Assembly (NCBI GenBank): GCA_033239125.1 | Contig: BSWB01000006.1 | Span: 36,386,001 to 36,450,000 of the forward strand | Length of the DNA: 64,000 bases | From: Fagopyrum homotropicum | Lineage: Eukaryota > Streptophyta > Magnoliopsida > Caryophyllales > Polygonaceae | Reading direction: 5' to 3' | Shown: positions 1-11,610 of the stretch, one piece after another | Position numbering within the stretch: position 1 is the first letter of the stretch | How the letters are laid out: every line of letters starts with the position of its first letter | The notes under the pieces: model-generated | What the model saw: the letters and a program-made list of their open reading frames with translations, nothing else | The model's database searches: none | Told to the model about the DNA's origin: nothing | Program-made: the position numbers and the translations under genes

Positions 1-1301
1 ATTATCTTTCATTAGGTTATCCAATTACTAATTCAACTTATGGTTGTTACGCGAGAATCGCTAAGACCTCGCCTCCGTCCCCTTTCACCAACAAGAATAG
101 AATGTATGCATCCTTCTGTCACCTGTTGGACTGGTCGCGAGAGCACCTCCCAATTTCCCCATTCTGAACTAGACAAGCGGTAACCACCCTATTATAATAC
201 ACTTGGGCCAAATAAGGTATAAGAAAAGTGAATCCTATTCCTGTTATCAGTTATAACAACAATAAACAACACAAGCAAGCCAATACAATCAAACCAATAA
301 ACGGAATGAATCTAAGTAAGTCCAAGGGAATGACCTCATTCGAAGGTAATGTCAACACTTAACAAACACTCAAAAAGCCTCAAAAAAGGAACAAAGGGAA
401 GCCTGCTCAACAAGGCATCACGAATCAGGAACCGAAACGATTGCTAAAAGTCTATAACTTCTAGTCTCCATGATCTCTAAGATATCTACACAAGCTAGGG
501 TCACAAACCCTAGTCTTACAAATCAACAAGGGTCAACAACATCCAAAAGACCCAAGGAAAGGAACGAGGGAAGCAACTCACAAGAACATGAGTTACAATA
601 GAAGAAACCACAGGGGCAGTTGGACGAAGACGCAGTGGCAGCAACGGGAAATCCACAGGAGCGGCTTTGTGCAGACGCGGGGGCGGATTTTAGTGCAGAA
701 GAATTGTCGGCTTCTCGACAACAACAGAACCACGACAAGGCCAAATCTTGCTCTTCCAACACTCACACACTTCACAAATCAACCAAGGGAGCCTGTGAAC
801 AACAAAGGATCATCGACATAACGCTCCACAAGAATCAAGGATCAAGCTTGATTCTTGGAGAAGAAGAAAAGAGGAAACGAAGGGAGAAACAAAACAGAAG
901 AGAAACAAGGTGTAGCAGCACAAGAACGTGATGAAGAACAAGGAAGGACGAAACTTGATTCTTTCAGCTCTCAAGGGTGAAGAAACGTATGTGAGAAATG
1001 CAAAAAAGAGAGGAAAGAAATAAATTTATAGAAGAGGAAGAAAATATAAAAGGAATACGTTCTAGGGTTTAGAAGATCTAGGAAATTTGTCTAAAGATAA
1101 GAAAATCGGATCTTCTAAAATGGGAAACAATATATAACCGAAAAGGAAAGATCTTCGCAATTTGTGGCAATTCCGCAGGGGCGGATTGCTCATGCAACAG
1201 GGGCGGCCCCTTGCCACCGTGAGGGCGGTGACAGACACCAAGGCCGTTGAGGCGGCCTCCTTCTTTGCGGGGGCGGTGAAGGTGAAAACTGAGATCTTAC
1301 A
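1..1301 (-). mobile_element. G1: partial LTR, chromovirus-like (TGTAAG type), runs off the left edge
   Basis: Read on the minus strand this is the start of an LTR: it opens with TGTAAGATCTCAG at 1301 and continues to the window edge. A GC-rich motif cluster lies at about 1155-1280, a TATA box at 1021-1030, and a second cluster at 600-690. The part from about 660 to 225 is similar, in inverted orientation, to 9114-9549. A short palindromic block built on GGACTTAC is shared with the D LTRs, which also start with TGTAA; I therefore infer a related, chromovirus-type LTR. No coding sequence is recognisable; short open frames at 588-931 and 1062-1441 look fortuitous. The family assignment is tentative. 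Confidence 0.5.
1021..1030 (-). promoter_or_regulatory. Candidate TATA box of the G1 LTR
   Basis: On the minus strand this reads TATAAATTTA in a pyrimidine-rich context. It lies about 125 bp downstream of the GC-rich motif cluster at 1155-1280. The same order, motif cluster then TATA box, is seen in the LTRs of A, B, E and F2. Confidence 0.45.
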
Positions 1302-2289
1302 CATGTGATGGACTTGTCGGTTCTAGAGGATCCTTTGGTCATCCCTTTCTTCACTAAGTATCTCCTCCGGTGCTGTAAGATGTTAAAGGTTGAGGGTGGG
1401 AACCGTTTTTGGACATCGTTCCATGACCAAAGCCATGTCACATACTTGCCACGGCCGCTGCCCTATGGCCCAAAGTTAGCAGATTTCTACATTTGTTGCA
1501 ACCCGGTTATTTTGAGACAGCCACATGTTAATATCATAGAGCGGCATGCAGCGAGCTCGACTAGAGCACCGGTTGAAGACTATTAGTCCATTCCAAATGA
1601 CGAGCAAATGCCCATTGTTGATGGTACATACCCTTTCCATTCACTTTTTCTTGCTCAGATGAGAGCCTTGACCACTCAACATAACGATTAGTAGACAGGG
1701 TTCGAGTAGCGAGTCTCTACATCACTCCATGACAATTAGACGGAATGGTAAACGGGCTATGAGAGGAGGATGCACGAGTATCACCGGGCGTGGAAGTCCG
1801 GTTTTGAGGAGATGATGACAGGTCAGTTATGAGTAGATGATTTGTGACCGGTTGCACGATCAGAGTTGCTGCATCACCCAACTCTACAATCGTCAGGAGC
1901 ACATCTTCTCCCACTTCCCATATCCTCCACAAGACTCTAATGGTCTACCCAGACCATCCCACTAGTGAGTATCACACTTTCCCTTCTCCACATTTTATAT
2001 TTGCCTTCATATTTCACACTTTGAGGCCAAAGTTATCTCAAGAATGGGGGGATCTATCTTGCATTTTGTTTGTACAATTGTGTTGTAATGTTTAATATTC
2101 AGTAAAAAAAATAAAAAAAGGCATGAAAAATTCTTCGATTAACCAAAAACCCGAAAGAGCGGTTTAGGTAAGAAGAAGATAGTCTGACCAACACTAGGTT
2201 GGTGCAAAAATGGACTTGAGGGATGTGAGAATTGGGAAGATCAACTTATAAAAAAAGAAGAATGGCAAGGTGAAAACCCAACAGGGCGC
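1302..2289 (+). mobile_element. F1: 3' fragment of a degraded Athila-like element
   Basis: I find no clearly recognisable protein here. The stretch 1305-1586 is open for 93 codons but I cannot place it, and stops follow. The fragment is assigned from noncoding landmarks. At 2018-2033 there is a hairpin with stem ACTTT/AAAGT and loop GAGGCC, followed by AAGAATGGGGGGAT at 2040; this is the hairpin plus purine-run signature seen after the env-position ORF in A, B, C, E and F2. Positions 2150-2285 match, in inverted orientation, the post-env noncoding region of F2 (about 11260-11410). The right edge is cut by the LTR of E at 2290. Confidence 0.45.
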
Positions 2290-4115
2290 TGTTACGCTGA
2301 GAATGTGTACCACAAAAGTCTTAAATTTATAACTCGATATATTTTTCCTAACTCCTAGCGAACCCACATTGTATGGATCGTTTTATAGTAAGGACAATAT
2401 TCCTAGGTCGAACACAAAGACTAAGGTGAAATCGAATCAAATAGTGACTAAGGATAGTGTAAATCTAGTCTAAGAAATGAGAAAGGAATAAAGAAAAGAA
2501 AATTACAATGTTTTTAGATTGGTTTTGTGGTGATCAAGCAAGGATCACAAATCATGCAAGATTAATAAATCAAACGAACAACTAAGCTAGCAACATAAAC
2601 AAGCAAAACAAACACGAGATATGTGATCAAATAGAGAAAAGCGGATTCTAGGGGATAGGAATTCCGGTTATGGCATTGGACTCAAGCTTCTAATCAACCT
2701 TGGACTAGCTATGGTATGTTGGGAAGGAATGTTTCTCAAATGGGGTCAATCACCGGGTAGGTCTCATGATCCGCTAATCCCGCAACTAAGGTCTTATCAC
2801 CGGGTAAGTCTCTAGGAGCCTAAGGTTGGGAAATCTACACAAACCGAATGGCTATCTAGGGGTCTAACCTCTCCTTACCGGGTAAGTCTCGGAAAAGAAA
2901 GTCCTAAACATCAATCCTAGCACATTCAGTCCAATAGCGGCTTGTGAGGCTCACTACTACCTAGAGTTCATCATCATTGGTACTTAAGATCGGAAATCAC
3001 CGGGTTGGTGTCTTTCCTTACTTAGTTTGCTAGCATTAGGTCACCCTAGGCTAGATTAAGCTTAATAAACACTAGGATTTCAACAATCTAACATTCTACC
3101 ATTCAGATTTATCAATACAAGCATGACAGAATAAACCACGGGCTGATATTCAGAACCACAGTCGTGGTTGTCCTAGAACAGACCGTAATTTATAACATCA
3201 GTTAAGTTCGAGCAAGCAAATCATCCAAAGATACGTTTAAGTCTATTCTATCATAGTCCAGGCCATAACCATCATTCCATTACCCTAGAATCGCATCTAT
3301 TTAGCCAGCAACATGCATCTTAACAATCAAACTCAACAAGCATACATTCATGGCTTCCATAGCAAGAAAATGAAATGAAAGAGTAATGAAGAAGGTAGAA
3401 CAAGAAAACCAAGCTGAATGTATGTTATGAAAGACTTACAACCCTTCAAAAAGAAGTTCAAATCGTTCCTTACAAAGCCTTGCAAATATCTTCAACAAGT
3501 TCACTCAAAATCTCTCAAAAACTATGAAAACTCTAAAACTAATGTTCTTCTTCTTCTCCAAATGAGAGTGTTTTTGCTCCCCTCCAAGAGTAGCCTCCAA
3601 TGGAATGTTTTTTGAATGAGAGAGTGTGGGAGAGGATGTACCAGAGAATCAGCCTGCAGAATCACTTATATCCTCCATCAAGGGCAAGAGTCGGTTATGG
3701 AGATCGTGGGACAACTGTCATAGTTGTCACATCTGTCCAGAGAAAACCACGGCCAAAACCACGGGCGTGGAAATGGCCTCTGGGCCGTGGTTTTGGTGAA
3801 ACATCTCTCTTTTTATCTTTAAGCCATGAGTTGGTGCAAGGCATGCACCAACAAGGTCCTATGTGTTCTCCTTAGCTCCTAGCTTGCTTCTTAATGAGTC
3901 CGGAAGTGTGTCATCATGAGGAATGATCCTCGAATGTATCGATTAAGCTCCAAAAGCTCCCAAAATACCTACAAAACCGAAAATAGTTCGTGTAGACGTC
4001 TATCTCGATGCATGAATTAAACATAAACGTCATGAACTACTTCCAAACTATGCATGAATAACGGGAAAAACTATATAAATGAATGCCTAAACTAACGTCA
4101 TAAATCGTGTTATCA
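2290..4115 (-). repeat. 3' LTR of E (1826 bp)
   Basis: On the minus strand the LTR opens with TGATAACACG at 4115, directly after a polypurine tract, and closes with CAGCGTAACA at 2290, giving TG...CA ends. The terminal 200 bp (2300-2500) resemble the LTR 3' ends of C and A, including the GGGTTCGC and AAATTTAAGACTTT blocks. Motif copies (CCACGG...CGTGG) lie at 3695-3800, just upstream of a candidate TATA sequence at 3665-3671. No partner LTR is present in the window. Confidence 0.75.
3665..3671 (-). promoter_or_regulatory. Candidate TATA box in the E LTR
   Basis: The minus strand reads GATATAAG here, immediately downstream of the CCACGGCCGTGG-type motif cluster at 3695-3800. Its position relative to the cluster matches the LTRs of A and B. 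The match to a TATA consensus is short. Confidence 0.35.
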
Positions 4116-4154
4116 AAATACCCCATGCTTAAGACTTGCTCGTCCCCGAGCAAG
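4116..4154 (-). other. Polypurine tract and preceding hairpin of E
   Basis: On the minus strand, a 7-bp stem CTTGCTC/GAGCAAG with loop GGGGAC (4135-4154) is followed by CTTAAGCATGGGGTATTT and then the LTR start at 4115. The purine run primes plus-strand DNA synthesis in LTR elements (established). The hairpin is the E version of the CTTGCTT/AAGCAAG hairpin in A and C, with a T-A pair replaced by C-G. Confidence 0.7.
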
Positions 4155-5383
4155 ATCCAACTATAGGCTACGTGATGACATGATTTATGCATGCAGAAAA
4201 ACAACAAAATCTTTTTGGAATTGTGCTTCATAAGATGGATCACCTTCATAGTCATGTTTCATGGCAATGGACAACCAATCATGCATCAAATGAATGAAGG
4301 CACGGAATGACAATTATACTTAACTCGAAAGCATGCATGAAAGGTGAAGATGAAGAAGTCAACATGATCATGAGTATATCCAATCTAGATCACTAAGTCT
4401 TACAAACATGCAAATAGTTCACAAGGACTTAGGAAAGAAGAGGCTAAGAAACGTTGTGATAGGGTGGAAATTTTTAGGTCATGTAATGCTAATCCGGGAA
4501 AGGAACTAACTTCACAATTTCATTTGTTATCAACTTCCCCACAAGTGTATACTTTTTTCTCCATCTTTTCTTTGTTTTCTTTTCTTTTTCACTTTCTTTT
4601 TCTTTCACTTATTTTTGAGACAATGGCATTGATGTACAAAAGCCAAAACCTTGGTGATTGGCGGACCTCGGGATGTTTCCGAGGTGCCTCACACCGGGCA
4701 AACATACCAAGACTCGTTAGGACATTCGGTTTATCCGACTTTGGCAAGGCACAAACACCCGATTATGTGAATGGTGTCGAGTTACTCGTCATCAAAACCA
4801 AAGTACCCAAACCTATATTTTTTCTACACTTTTCACAACAAATTCAGCACTTCATTCACAACATTCATTCATCAACAACTTCACCCCACACTTGTTTTTC
4901 ACACACATCAACACACTAGCATGCTCCTATTCCCAGATGGGTCAAAAGAGGTCAAATTTTATATCAATTGAGGTGCTCAAACAACATGATCAAGATGAGA
5001 AGTAGAGAAAGATGATTTGCCTTAATCACTCCTAAATGATGTGCAAGAACTAGCATGTAATTTCGACTATCAATCCTCAATCCAATAAAGGCAAACATTC
5101 ATGATCACAATTCATACATGGGATTCAAGACAAGTACTTCAAGTCCACATATGCATACATCCATTCAACACATAAGGCTATCCATAGCCAATTCACAAAA
5201 AAATCTCATCATAAGGGTCATACCCAAACTTAGAAGCACTAAAATTTTTAAATTTTCTGATTTTTTAGAAATTTCAAAATATATATGTACAATGCAAAAC
5301 CTAATGAAACATGTGACAATATTAAACTATCCTAGATGCTAATCATGCAAGTTATTATGAAAACCCCACCCCGTACTTAGAAA
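4155..5383 (-). other. Post-env noncoding region of E
   Basis: No protein is supported. Positions 4640-4830, on the minus strand, match the conserved noncoding block of A, B and C that contains GGCACCATTCACAT, CCGGGTGTTTGTG and TTGCCAAAGTC. Open frames here (4464-4919 and 4771-4971 on plus) are antisense to this block and I do not treat them as genes. The remainder is AT-rich sequence without recognised features. Confidence 0.6.
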
Positions 5384-5401
5384 CACATTGTCCCCAATGT
5401 G
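5384..5401 (-). other. Internal hairpin plus purine run of E (second copy)
   Basis: On the minus strand, stem CACATT/AATGTG with loop GGGGAC is followed by AAGTACGGGGTGGGG (5365-5379). This is the internal counterpart of the terminal polypurine signal at 4116-4154, about 1.2 kb away. C has the same stem at 44332-44349. Confidence 0.65.
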
Positions 5402-5746
5402 TAAATCAAGTAAAGAAGAGTGAAAAAGGGTCCTCACAATGTAAAAATGATGTCGTTTGGTATTTTGGTTCACTCATGTGGAGTGATGGTAAATGATCAA
5501 TCAAAGGTGGTAGAGAGCTCTTGATGTTCATTATGGCGTCGGGACCCGCGCTAGGCACCGCTAGCCGTCCAAGTCCCACGTCCGCTCCACCCACATTTGA
5601 TGCAGGATCATCATCATCACCTTCCTCATGCCTTGCAAGGCTTCCATGCTACTTAGACTCTAGCACACAAACACCAAACACACACAAACACACAAAAACA
5701 GAAAAATGAAAACCGAAACAAAAACGAAAAGGGAAAGACATTTACC
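5402..5746 (-). other. Leader remnant of E where an env-position ORF is expected
   Basis: A low-complexity CA/CAAA tract (5650-5740) is followed on the minus strand by about 250 bp holding a short open frame, 5406-5594, of 62 codons. I do not recognise it and it does not match the env-position proteins of A, B or C. The region spans the interval that contains a roughly 500-codon ORF in A, so that ORF appears to have been lost. Confidence 0.5.
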
Positions 5747-5764
5747 AATGGGTTGCCTCCCATT
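5747..5764 (-). other. Post-pol hairpin of E (loop AGGCAA)
   Basis: The minus strand reads AATGGG-AGGCAA-CCCATT, a perfect 6-bp stem about 45 bp past the end of pol. A, B and C have TTGGG, CTTGGG and TGGG stems with the same loop at the same place. In E both sides of the stem changed together (TT/AA to AT/AT), so pairing is kept. Confidence 0.6.
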
Positions 5765-5809
5765 AAGCGCTTCTTTAAGGTCATTAGCTTGACCAAATTC
5801 GGGGGCATT

Positions 5810-8800
5810 TCACTCAAGGTGAAGTGGGGCAATCATATCTACCGGAGCTCCCGGGATAAACTTCTTCAAACGGTGTCCATTCACCTTAAAATCTCCACAA
5901 TGCTCCCCTCCTATCTCAACCGCTCCATGGAGAAAGATCTTCTTCACCACATAAGGACCCGTCCATCTTGACTTGAGCTTTCCGGGGAAGAGCCGCAGCT
6001 TCGATTTGAAGAGAAGGAAAAGGTCTCGTTCACTCAACTCCTTTGGGATGAGACGCTTGTCATGCCAACGCTTGGTCCTTTCCTTGTAGATCCGGGCGTT
6101 TCCATAGGCATCCAACCAGATCTCCTCAAGAGCATTGATGTCTAGCAATCTCTTCTCACCGGCTTCCTTGAGGTCGAAATTCAGGCACCTTATGGCCCAA
6201 TACGCCCTATGCTCCATCTCCATTGGAAGATGGCAAGACTTGCCATAAACTAGCTTGTAGGGAGTGGTGCCAATCGGTGTCTTGAAGGCGGTTCTATAAG
6301 CCCACAAAGCATCATCGAGCTTCATAGCCCAATCCTTTCTCGTCCTAGAAACCGTCTTCTCAAGTATCCCCTTTATCTCCCGGTTGGAGATCTCCACTTG
6401 GCCACTAGTTTGGGGATGGTAAGGTGTTGCCACCTTATGAGTCACCCCATACTTAGCCAAAAGTGTCCCAAAATTCATATTGGTGAAATGCTTCCCTCCA
6501 TCACTTATGATCACTCTTGGTGTTCCAAACCTAGGGAAGATGACTCGGTTGAAGAACCGCACCACAACTTTGGCATCATTGGTGGGAGAGGCGATTGCCT
6601 CCACCCATCTTGACACATAGTCTACCGCCAATAGAATGTAGAGGTTCCCACATGAAGGGGGAATGGCCCCATGAAGTCCACACCCCACACATCAAACACT
6701 TCAACCTCTTATATGTTGTTCAAGGGCATCTCATTCCTCCTTGAGATGTTGCCCGTCCTTTGGCAAGCGTCACATGCTACCACGAAATTCTGCACATCCC
6801 TAAACAAGTTAGGCCAATAAAAACCGGATTGCAATACCTTTGCACACGTCTTGTGTGAGCTAGTATGGCCTTCACATGACAAGGACTGACAATGGCGGAT
6901 CACACTCTCCACTTCATCCTCCGGGATGCACCTCCTAAAGACTCCATCCGGTCCTCTCTTGAATAAGAGAGGCTCGCTCCAATAGTAATACCTCACATCC
7001 TTGAAGAACTTTTTCTTTTGGGCATATGATAGACCGGGTGGCACCTCCTCACACACAAGGTAGTTCACTATGTCCGCATACCATGGCTTATTCCCCCTAG
7101 ACACTTGAAGCAAGCACTCCTCCACCATTTGCAATTGCTCATCCCGGAATGAGTCATCAATCGAGATGTCATCTCTCTCAATCTCTAATGGTGGTAGCCT
7201 ACTAAGATGGTCCGCCACTGAATTTTCGGAACCCTTCTTGTCCCGAATTTCCAAGTCAAACTCTTGGAGGAGAAGGATCCACTGAATCAACCGAGGTTTG
7301 ACATCCTTCTTTGTGAGGAGATAACGGATCACAACATGATCCGTGTACACAATGACCTTGGCTACCACAAGATATGACCGGAACTTCTCAAAGGCATACA
7401 CCACCGCTAGCAACTCCTTCTCGGTTGTGGCATAGTTGAGTTGGGCATCATCTAGCGTCTTGCTAGCATAATGGATGGCATGTGTAAGCCCATCTTTCCT
7501 TTGTCCCAAAACAACCCCAACGGCCATATCACTTGCATCACACATTATCGCAAACGGAAGGCTCCAATCCGGAGGTTGCATGATAGGGGCGGAGATCAAG
7601 GCATTCTTCAACCTACAAAATGCTTCAAGGCAATCCTTGGAGAAAACAAACTCAACATCTTTCATTAGTAGGTTAGTGAGAGGCTTAGAAATTTTAGAGA
7701 AATCTTTAATAAACCTCCGGTAAAAACCGGCATGCCCTAAGAAACTCCTTACCCCTTTCACCGAGGTAGGTGGTGGCAACTTCTCTATCGTTTCTATTTT
7801 TGCTCTATCAACCTCAATGCCTCGGTTGGAAACCAAATGTCCCAACACAATGCCTTCACTCGCCATGAAGTGGCATTCGTAATACAAAACAAGGTTAGTT
7901 TCCTCACATCTTTTCAACACCAAAGACAAGTTAGCTAAGCAATCATCAAATGAAGATCCATAAACCGAGAAATCATCCATAAACACTTCCATGATGTTTT
8001 CAATATATTCAAAAAAGATAGCCATCATACACCTTTGAAAGGTGACGGGTGCATTACACAACCCAAATGTCATTCTCCTATATGCAAATATTCCCCAAGG
8101 ACATGTAAATGTTGTTTTCTCTTGGTCATCCGGGTGAATGGGGATTTGGAATAATCCTCTATAGCCATCTAAGTGACAAAAGTGTGAATGTTGAGCTAAT
8201 CTCTCTAGCATTTGGTCAATGAAGGGAAGAGGGAAGTGATCTTTCCTAGAGGCCACATTTAGTTTCCCATAGTCAATACACATTCTCCACCCCGTAACCG
8301 TCCTAGTTGGGATTAGTTCATTGTTCTCATTAGTTACTACGGTCATACCACCCTTCTTAGGAACAACATGTACGGGACTAACCCACTTACTATCCGAAAT
8401 CGGGAAAATGATTCCTGTATCTAGCAATTTAAGGATCTCTTTCTTGACTACCTCTTTCATTATAGGGTTCAATCTCCTTTGAGGTTCAATTGAAGGTTTA
8501 TGGTTATCTTCCATCAAAATTTTATGTATGTATAAGGAAAGTTTAATGCCAACTAAGTTATCAATGGTATAACCAATATCTCTCCTATGCAATCTCAACT
8601 CATGCAACAATCTATAAGCTCGTCATCATTCAAAGATCCATTCACAATCACCGAATAAGTAGAATTTTCACCAAGAAAAGCATACTTTAAATGTGAGGGG
8701 AGGGGCTTAAGATCAAGTTAAGGAGGACCTTTATCGATTGGAGATGATTCATACAATGTAGGTTGAGATGATTCCAAAGCTATGGAAGACTCTCCAAGAC

Positions 8801-9110
8801 TCCTTGAAGCTTGATCAACAACCAAGGCACTTTCTGGAGAAACCACGGGCAAAACCACGACCTCTGGCACAACCATGGTCGTGGAATCTGAGAAGCTGGC
8901 ACTTTTGAGCATTCCAGAGAGTTCCACAGGTAGAATTACAGCCGTGGTTTCTGGTGCAAGGCCGTGGTTCCTACAGTGGTTCAGCACACCTTTGTGCACA
9001 TCAAATTCAGCTCTTGTCTCCTTTTCCAATGCATCGAAGGCCTTGATTTCTTCATTGCAATCATTCTCAACTCCTTACTTCATCAAACTTAAGATAAGAA
9101 CCTTCTCCAA
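5810..9110 (-). pseudogene. pol: E pol pseudogene: PR-RT linker, reverse transcriptase, RNase H, integrase
   Basis: On the minus strand, 8610-6709 encodes RT, RNase H and the integrase HHCC region. Visible signatures are MKEVVKKEILKLLDTGIIFP, the catalytic FMDDFS, MCDASD and YTDH in RNase H, and HCQSLSCEGH plus CDACQR in the integrase zinc finger. A CAA to TAA stop ends this frame at 6709-6711. A one-base loss near 6655 shifts the frame, and 6688-5810 then encodes the integrase core (ISDGGKHF, QVEISNREIKGILEK) and C-terminal domain. The linker (8718-9029) is poorly conserved as protein but carries motif copies at 8845-8975. Gag and protease are missing, so this cannot function alone. The product would have made and integrated element cDNA. 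Confidence 0.85.
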
Positions 9111-9113
9111 GCC

Positions 9114-9549
9114 GCCCTTGTGCCTCTGTCTAACCGCCCTACGGTTTCTCTGCAGTAGCTCCCGTCTTTGGTGATATGCTTCCTTCCTTCCTTTCCTCGT
9201 TCCTTCCTTGGTTCCTTATGGTTGTTCCTTGTTCCCCTGAGTTGTTGTAAGACTAAGGTTGAGCCCTTAGCATGTATTGATCTCTTAGAGATCTTTGAGA
9301 CTAGAAGTCATAGACTTCTAGCAACCGTTTCGTTCCTGATCAGTGTTGCTTGTTCGTACAAGCTTTCCTTGCTCCTTTCCTTAGGGAAACTGAGTTGTTC
9401 CTGACTTGTGTTGATCTTTTGGGTTACCTTCGTGTGAGGTAAGTCCCTTGGACTTACTTAGCTTCATTACGCGTATTAGTTGGATTGTTTTGGCTTGTTT
9501 GTGTTGTTATCATGTTTATAACGGATAATTGGAAATAAGATTCAACCTT
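9114..9549 (+). mobile_element. G2: fragment of the G LTR, host of F2
   Basis: This segment is similar, in inverted orientation, to about 660-225 of G1, including the block around CTAGAAGTCATAGACTTCTAG. It contains a perfect palindrome at 9439-9457 (GTAAGTCC, loop CTT, GGACTTAC) that also occurs, with loop TAC, in the D LTRs. It begins in mid-LTR, next to truncated E, and is interrupted at 9550 by the 3' LTR end of F2. The five bases ACCTT at 9545-9549 would be the F2 target duplication, whose partner lies outside the window. No gene is present. Confidence 0.5.
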
Positions 9550-10976
9550 TGTTACTGACCGAGGGTATTTCTATGGTCGTCTATACCCAATCAAAAGTAG
9601 ATACCGACTTAGCACTAAGAACAAGTATAGTAATTAAGTAAGGGTCGAACCCAAGAGGGTTAAGGTGTTTTAGATGCAATTATCGATTATAATGACAAGT
9701 GACACAAAAGGGGGGTTTGGTTGAATTGATGCACAGAAACTTATGAAAACGATTAATGCGACAAATAAGACAATAATGGATGAATCTACATTAGGTTGAT
9801 TCTAGGCATGCAATTGCTACTTTGGTGCATTCCTTTTACAAGTTTTTAAGTAATCTCCCGTCTCGATCGTACGTATGTGTTGACCAACCGGCATCAACAC
9901 AACTTAACCTATTAAAGTTCCGTAAAGCTACAAGAACAAATAACAAGTTAGCATTCAAACAAAGACTAAGGGATATAAAGAGAAGATTAAAACCGTTAAA
10001 CTTATCTTTATATTTGTGTTCCTTTTCTTTAAGTAATTACAACCCGTTATTACTTAAAGTTGCTACTAGATTAAAGACCCGAACCCGGAACCTATTAATC
10101 CTAGTTGTTTACATGGACTTTAGAACCTAAGGTGATCAATCTCAAGTAATAGTTAACATGCAATTAGACAATGGAGATCAAGGAAACACAAAGCATTACT
10201 GAATAAAAACTTATATTAAAAGAACTTACAACCAAAGTAACAAAGCAGCTTCAAACCAACCCAATGTAGCAAGGGAGTTAGCAACTCATTACAATGGAAA
10301 ACTCAAGTCTAAAAATGGATTTTGTGAGGAAAAGCATGGATAATTCTAGCAATTAGCCATGGACTATTTATACTACAAAAGACACTTAATTAGGAGTAAA
10401 TAGCGGGCCTAAAACAGCCCCCCTTTAATGCCATAAAGGTGGTGTAAACAGCCGGAGTAAAGCTTTTGGCGTTAAACCGCAGGGGCAGCCTTCAGCACCC
10501 GCAGGGGCAGTTTAGGCAGAATCAGTTGATCTTCTTCATAATCGCTGGGATGGCTACAAAACTCCACTGGTGCGGATCTTTAATGCACTTCAACATCTGA
10601 CCTTTCGCCTTCCTGACGTTTCTGATGTTAAGGCGCAGGGGCGCCTTAAGGCCAACGCAGGGGCGGTGACATAGACGCTTCACCTTCCAGCTCCCAAGGC
10701 GAGGCGCAGGAGGGGCACAGTGGGAGGTGCAGGGGAGCTGGTCTTCGTCTCGTCAAGGCAAGTCACCGCAAGGGCGGCTGCAAGGGCCCACGGGGGCGGT
10801 GGAGCAACAGAAACTTTGCTTCTTGATCGATCTTTACTCCTAAGTGCTTATAACTCCTTCCTTAGCTTCTTTTGATCTTCTTCTTCTGGAACAAGGAGTT
10901 AGTAGCATAAACCGACACTAATGCAATAAAAAGACTCTAAAACTACCCTAAATGATAGTGATTCCATCACCTATCA
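9550..10976 (-). repeat. 3' LTR of F2 (1427 bp)
   Basis: On the minus strand the LTR opens TGATAGGTGATGG at 10976, directly after a purine run, and ends GGTCAGTAACA at 9550. A dense cluster of GCAGGGGCGG-type motifs lies at 10475-10800, upstream of a candidate TATA box at 10365-10372. The 3' part (9600-9700) has the GGGTTCGAC block typical of the other Athila LTRs here. Confidence 0.65.
10365..10372 (-). promoter_or_regulatory. Candidate TATA box in the F2 LTR
   Basis: The minus strand reads TATAAATA within GTATAAATAG. It lies about 100 bp downstream of the GCAGGGGCGG motif cluster, the same arrangement as in the other LTRs. Confidence 0.5.
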
Positions 10977-11017
10977 AACTCTCCCATACTTGGACCTTTT
11001 ACTCATCCCGAGTAAAA
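10977..11017 (-). other. Terminal polypurine tract and hairpin of F2
   Basis: On the minus strand, an 8-bp stem TTTTACTC/GAGTAAAA with loop GGGAT (10997-11017) is followed by GTCCAAGTATGGGAGAGTT and the LTR. The stem bases are entirely different from those in A and C, yet pairing and the G-rich loop are kept. Confidence 0.65.
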
Positions 11018-11545
11018 CAAATGACAGCCATTAGACTCAAGGTCTCAGGAAGCAAGGGAAAGAAAGAAAAATAATGGAAAACAAGAGAAAAACCCAGAAA
11101 GAAAGAAAGGAAAAGAGAGGCAATGTGAGAAAAAGAAAATACTACCATCCGTATCGCTCCAAGAGTAGCCTACCCGGACAACCTCCTTATGACTCCCCTT
11201 CTTATGTCGCCAAAACGCCGGAAGGGAAACCTACACTCAATGTCGCTCATCTTGCCAAGGCGCCCTTTCGGGTTTTCACCTTGCCACTCTTCTTCTTTTC
11301 TCACTTAAGCTCACATCCCTCAAGTCCAATTTTGCACCAACCTAAGGTTGAATGGACTATCTTCTTTTTACCTAAACCGTCCTTTCGGATTTTCAGTTTA
11401 TCCAAGGATTTTCCTGCCTTTTTTCACTTCTTTGGCTTTTTTCTTTTTTTTTCAAACTGATATCAATGATGGAAAACAAAATGCCAAAAAACAACTAGCA
11501 AACTGTACAAGCAATGATATATATCCCTCTCCCATACTTGAAGTG

Positions 11546-11563
11546 CACTTTGTCCTCAAAGTG
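11546..11563 (-). other. Internal hairpin plus purine run of F2
   Basis: On the minus strand, stem CACTTT/AAAGTG with loop GAGGAC is followed by CAAGTATGGGAGAGGG (11527-11540). The purine run carries the same GGGAGAG variant as the terminal tract of this element, unlike the GGGG form in A and B. Confidence 0.65.
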
Positions 11564-11610
11564 AAAATGAGTCAAAGATAAATGTGGGAGAAGGAAAAGA
11601 AATGTACCCC

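Larger units (their letters stand above)
2290..9113 (-). mobile_element. E: Athila-like Ty3/gypsy element, minus strand, 5' truncated, no env-position ORF
   Basis: Reading right to left: PR-RT linker, RT, RNase H and integrase (9110-5810), post-pol hairpin, a short leader, a post-env noncoding region, polypurine tract and 3' LTR (2290-4115). Gag, protease and the 5' LTR are missing. Homology to the linker of C is lost near 9113, where the G2 LTR fragment starts in mid-sequence, so the 5' part was deleted and no target duplication can be defined. The env-position ORF present in A, B and C is absent between 5400 and 5745. The LTR start (TGATAACACG) resembles that of C, but the repeated motif is the CCACGGCCGTGG type of A and B. 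Confidence 0.8.

Noticed and set aside
1305..1586. 93-codon frame in F1
   Set aside because: I could not match it to gag, pol or the env-position protein; left as unassigned sequence rather than a gene.
4464..4919. 151-codon plus-strand frame
   Set aside because: It is antisense to the conserved post-env noncoding block of element E and is not open in A, B or C.
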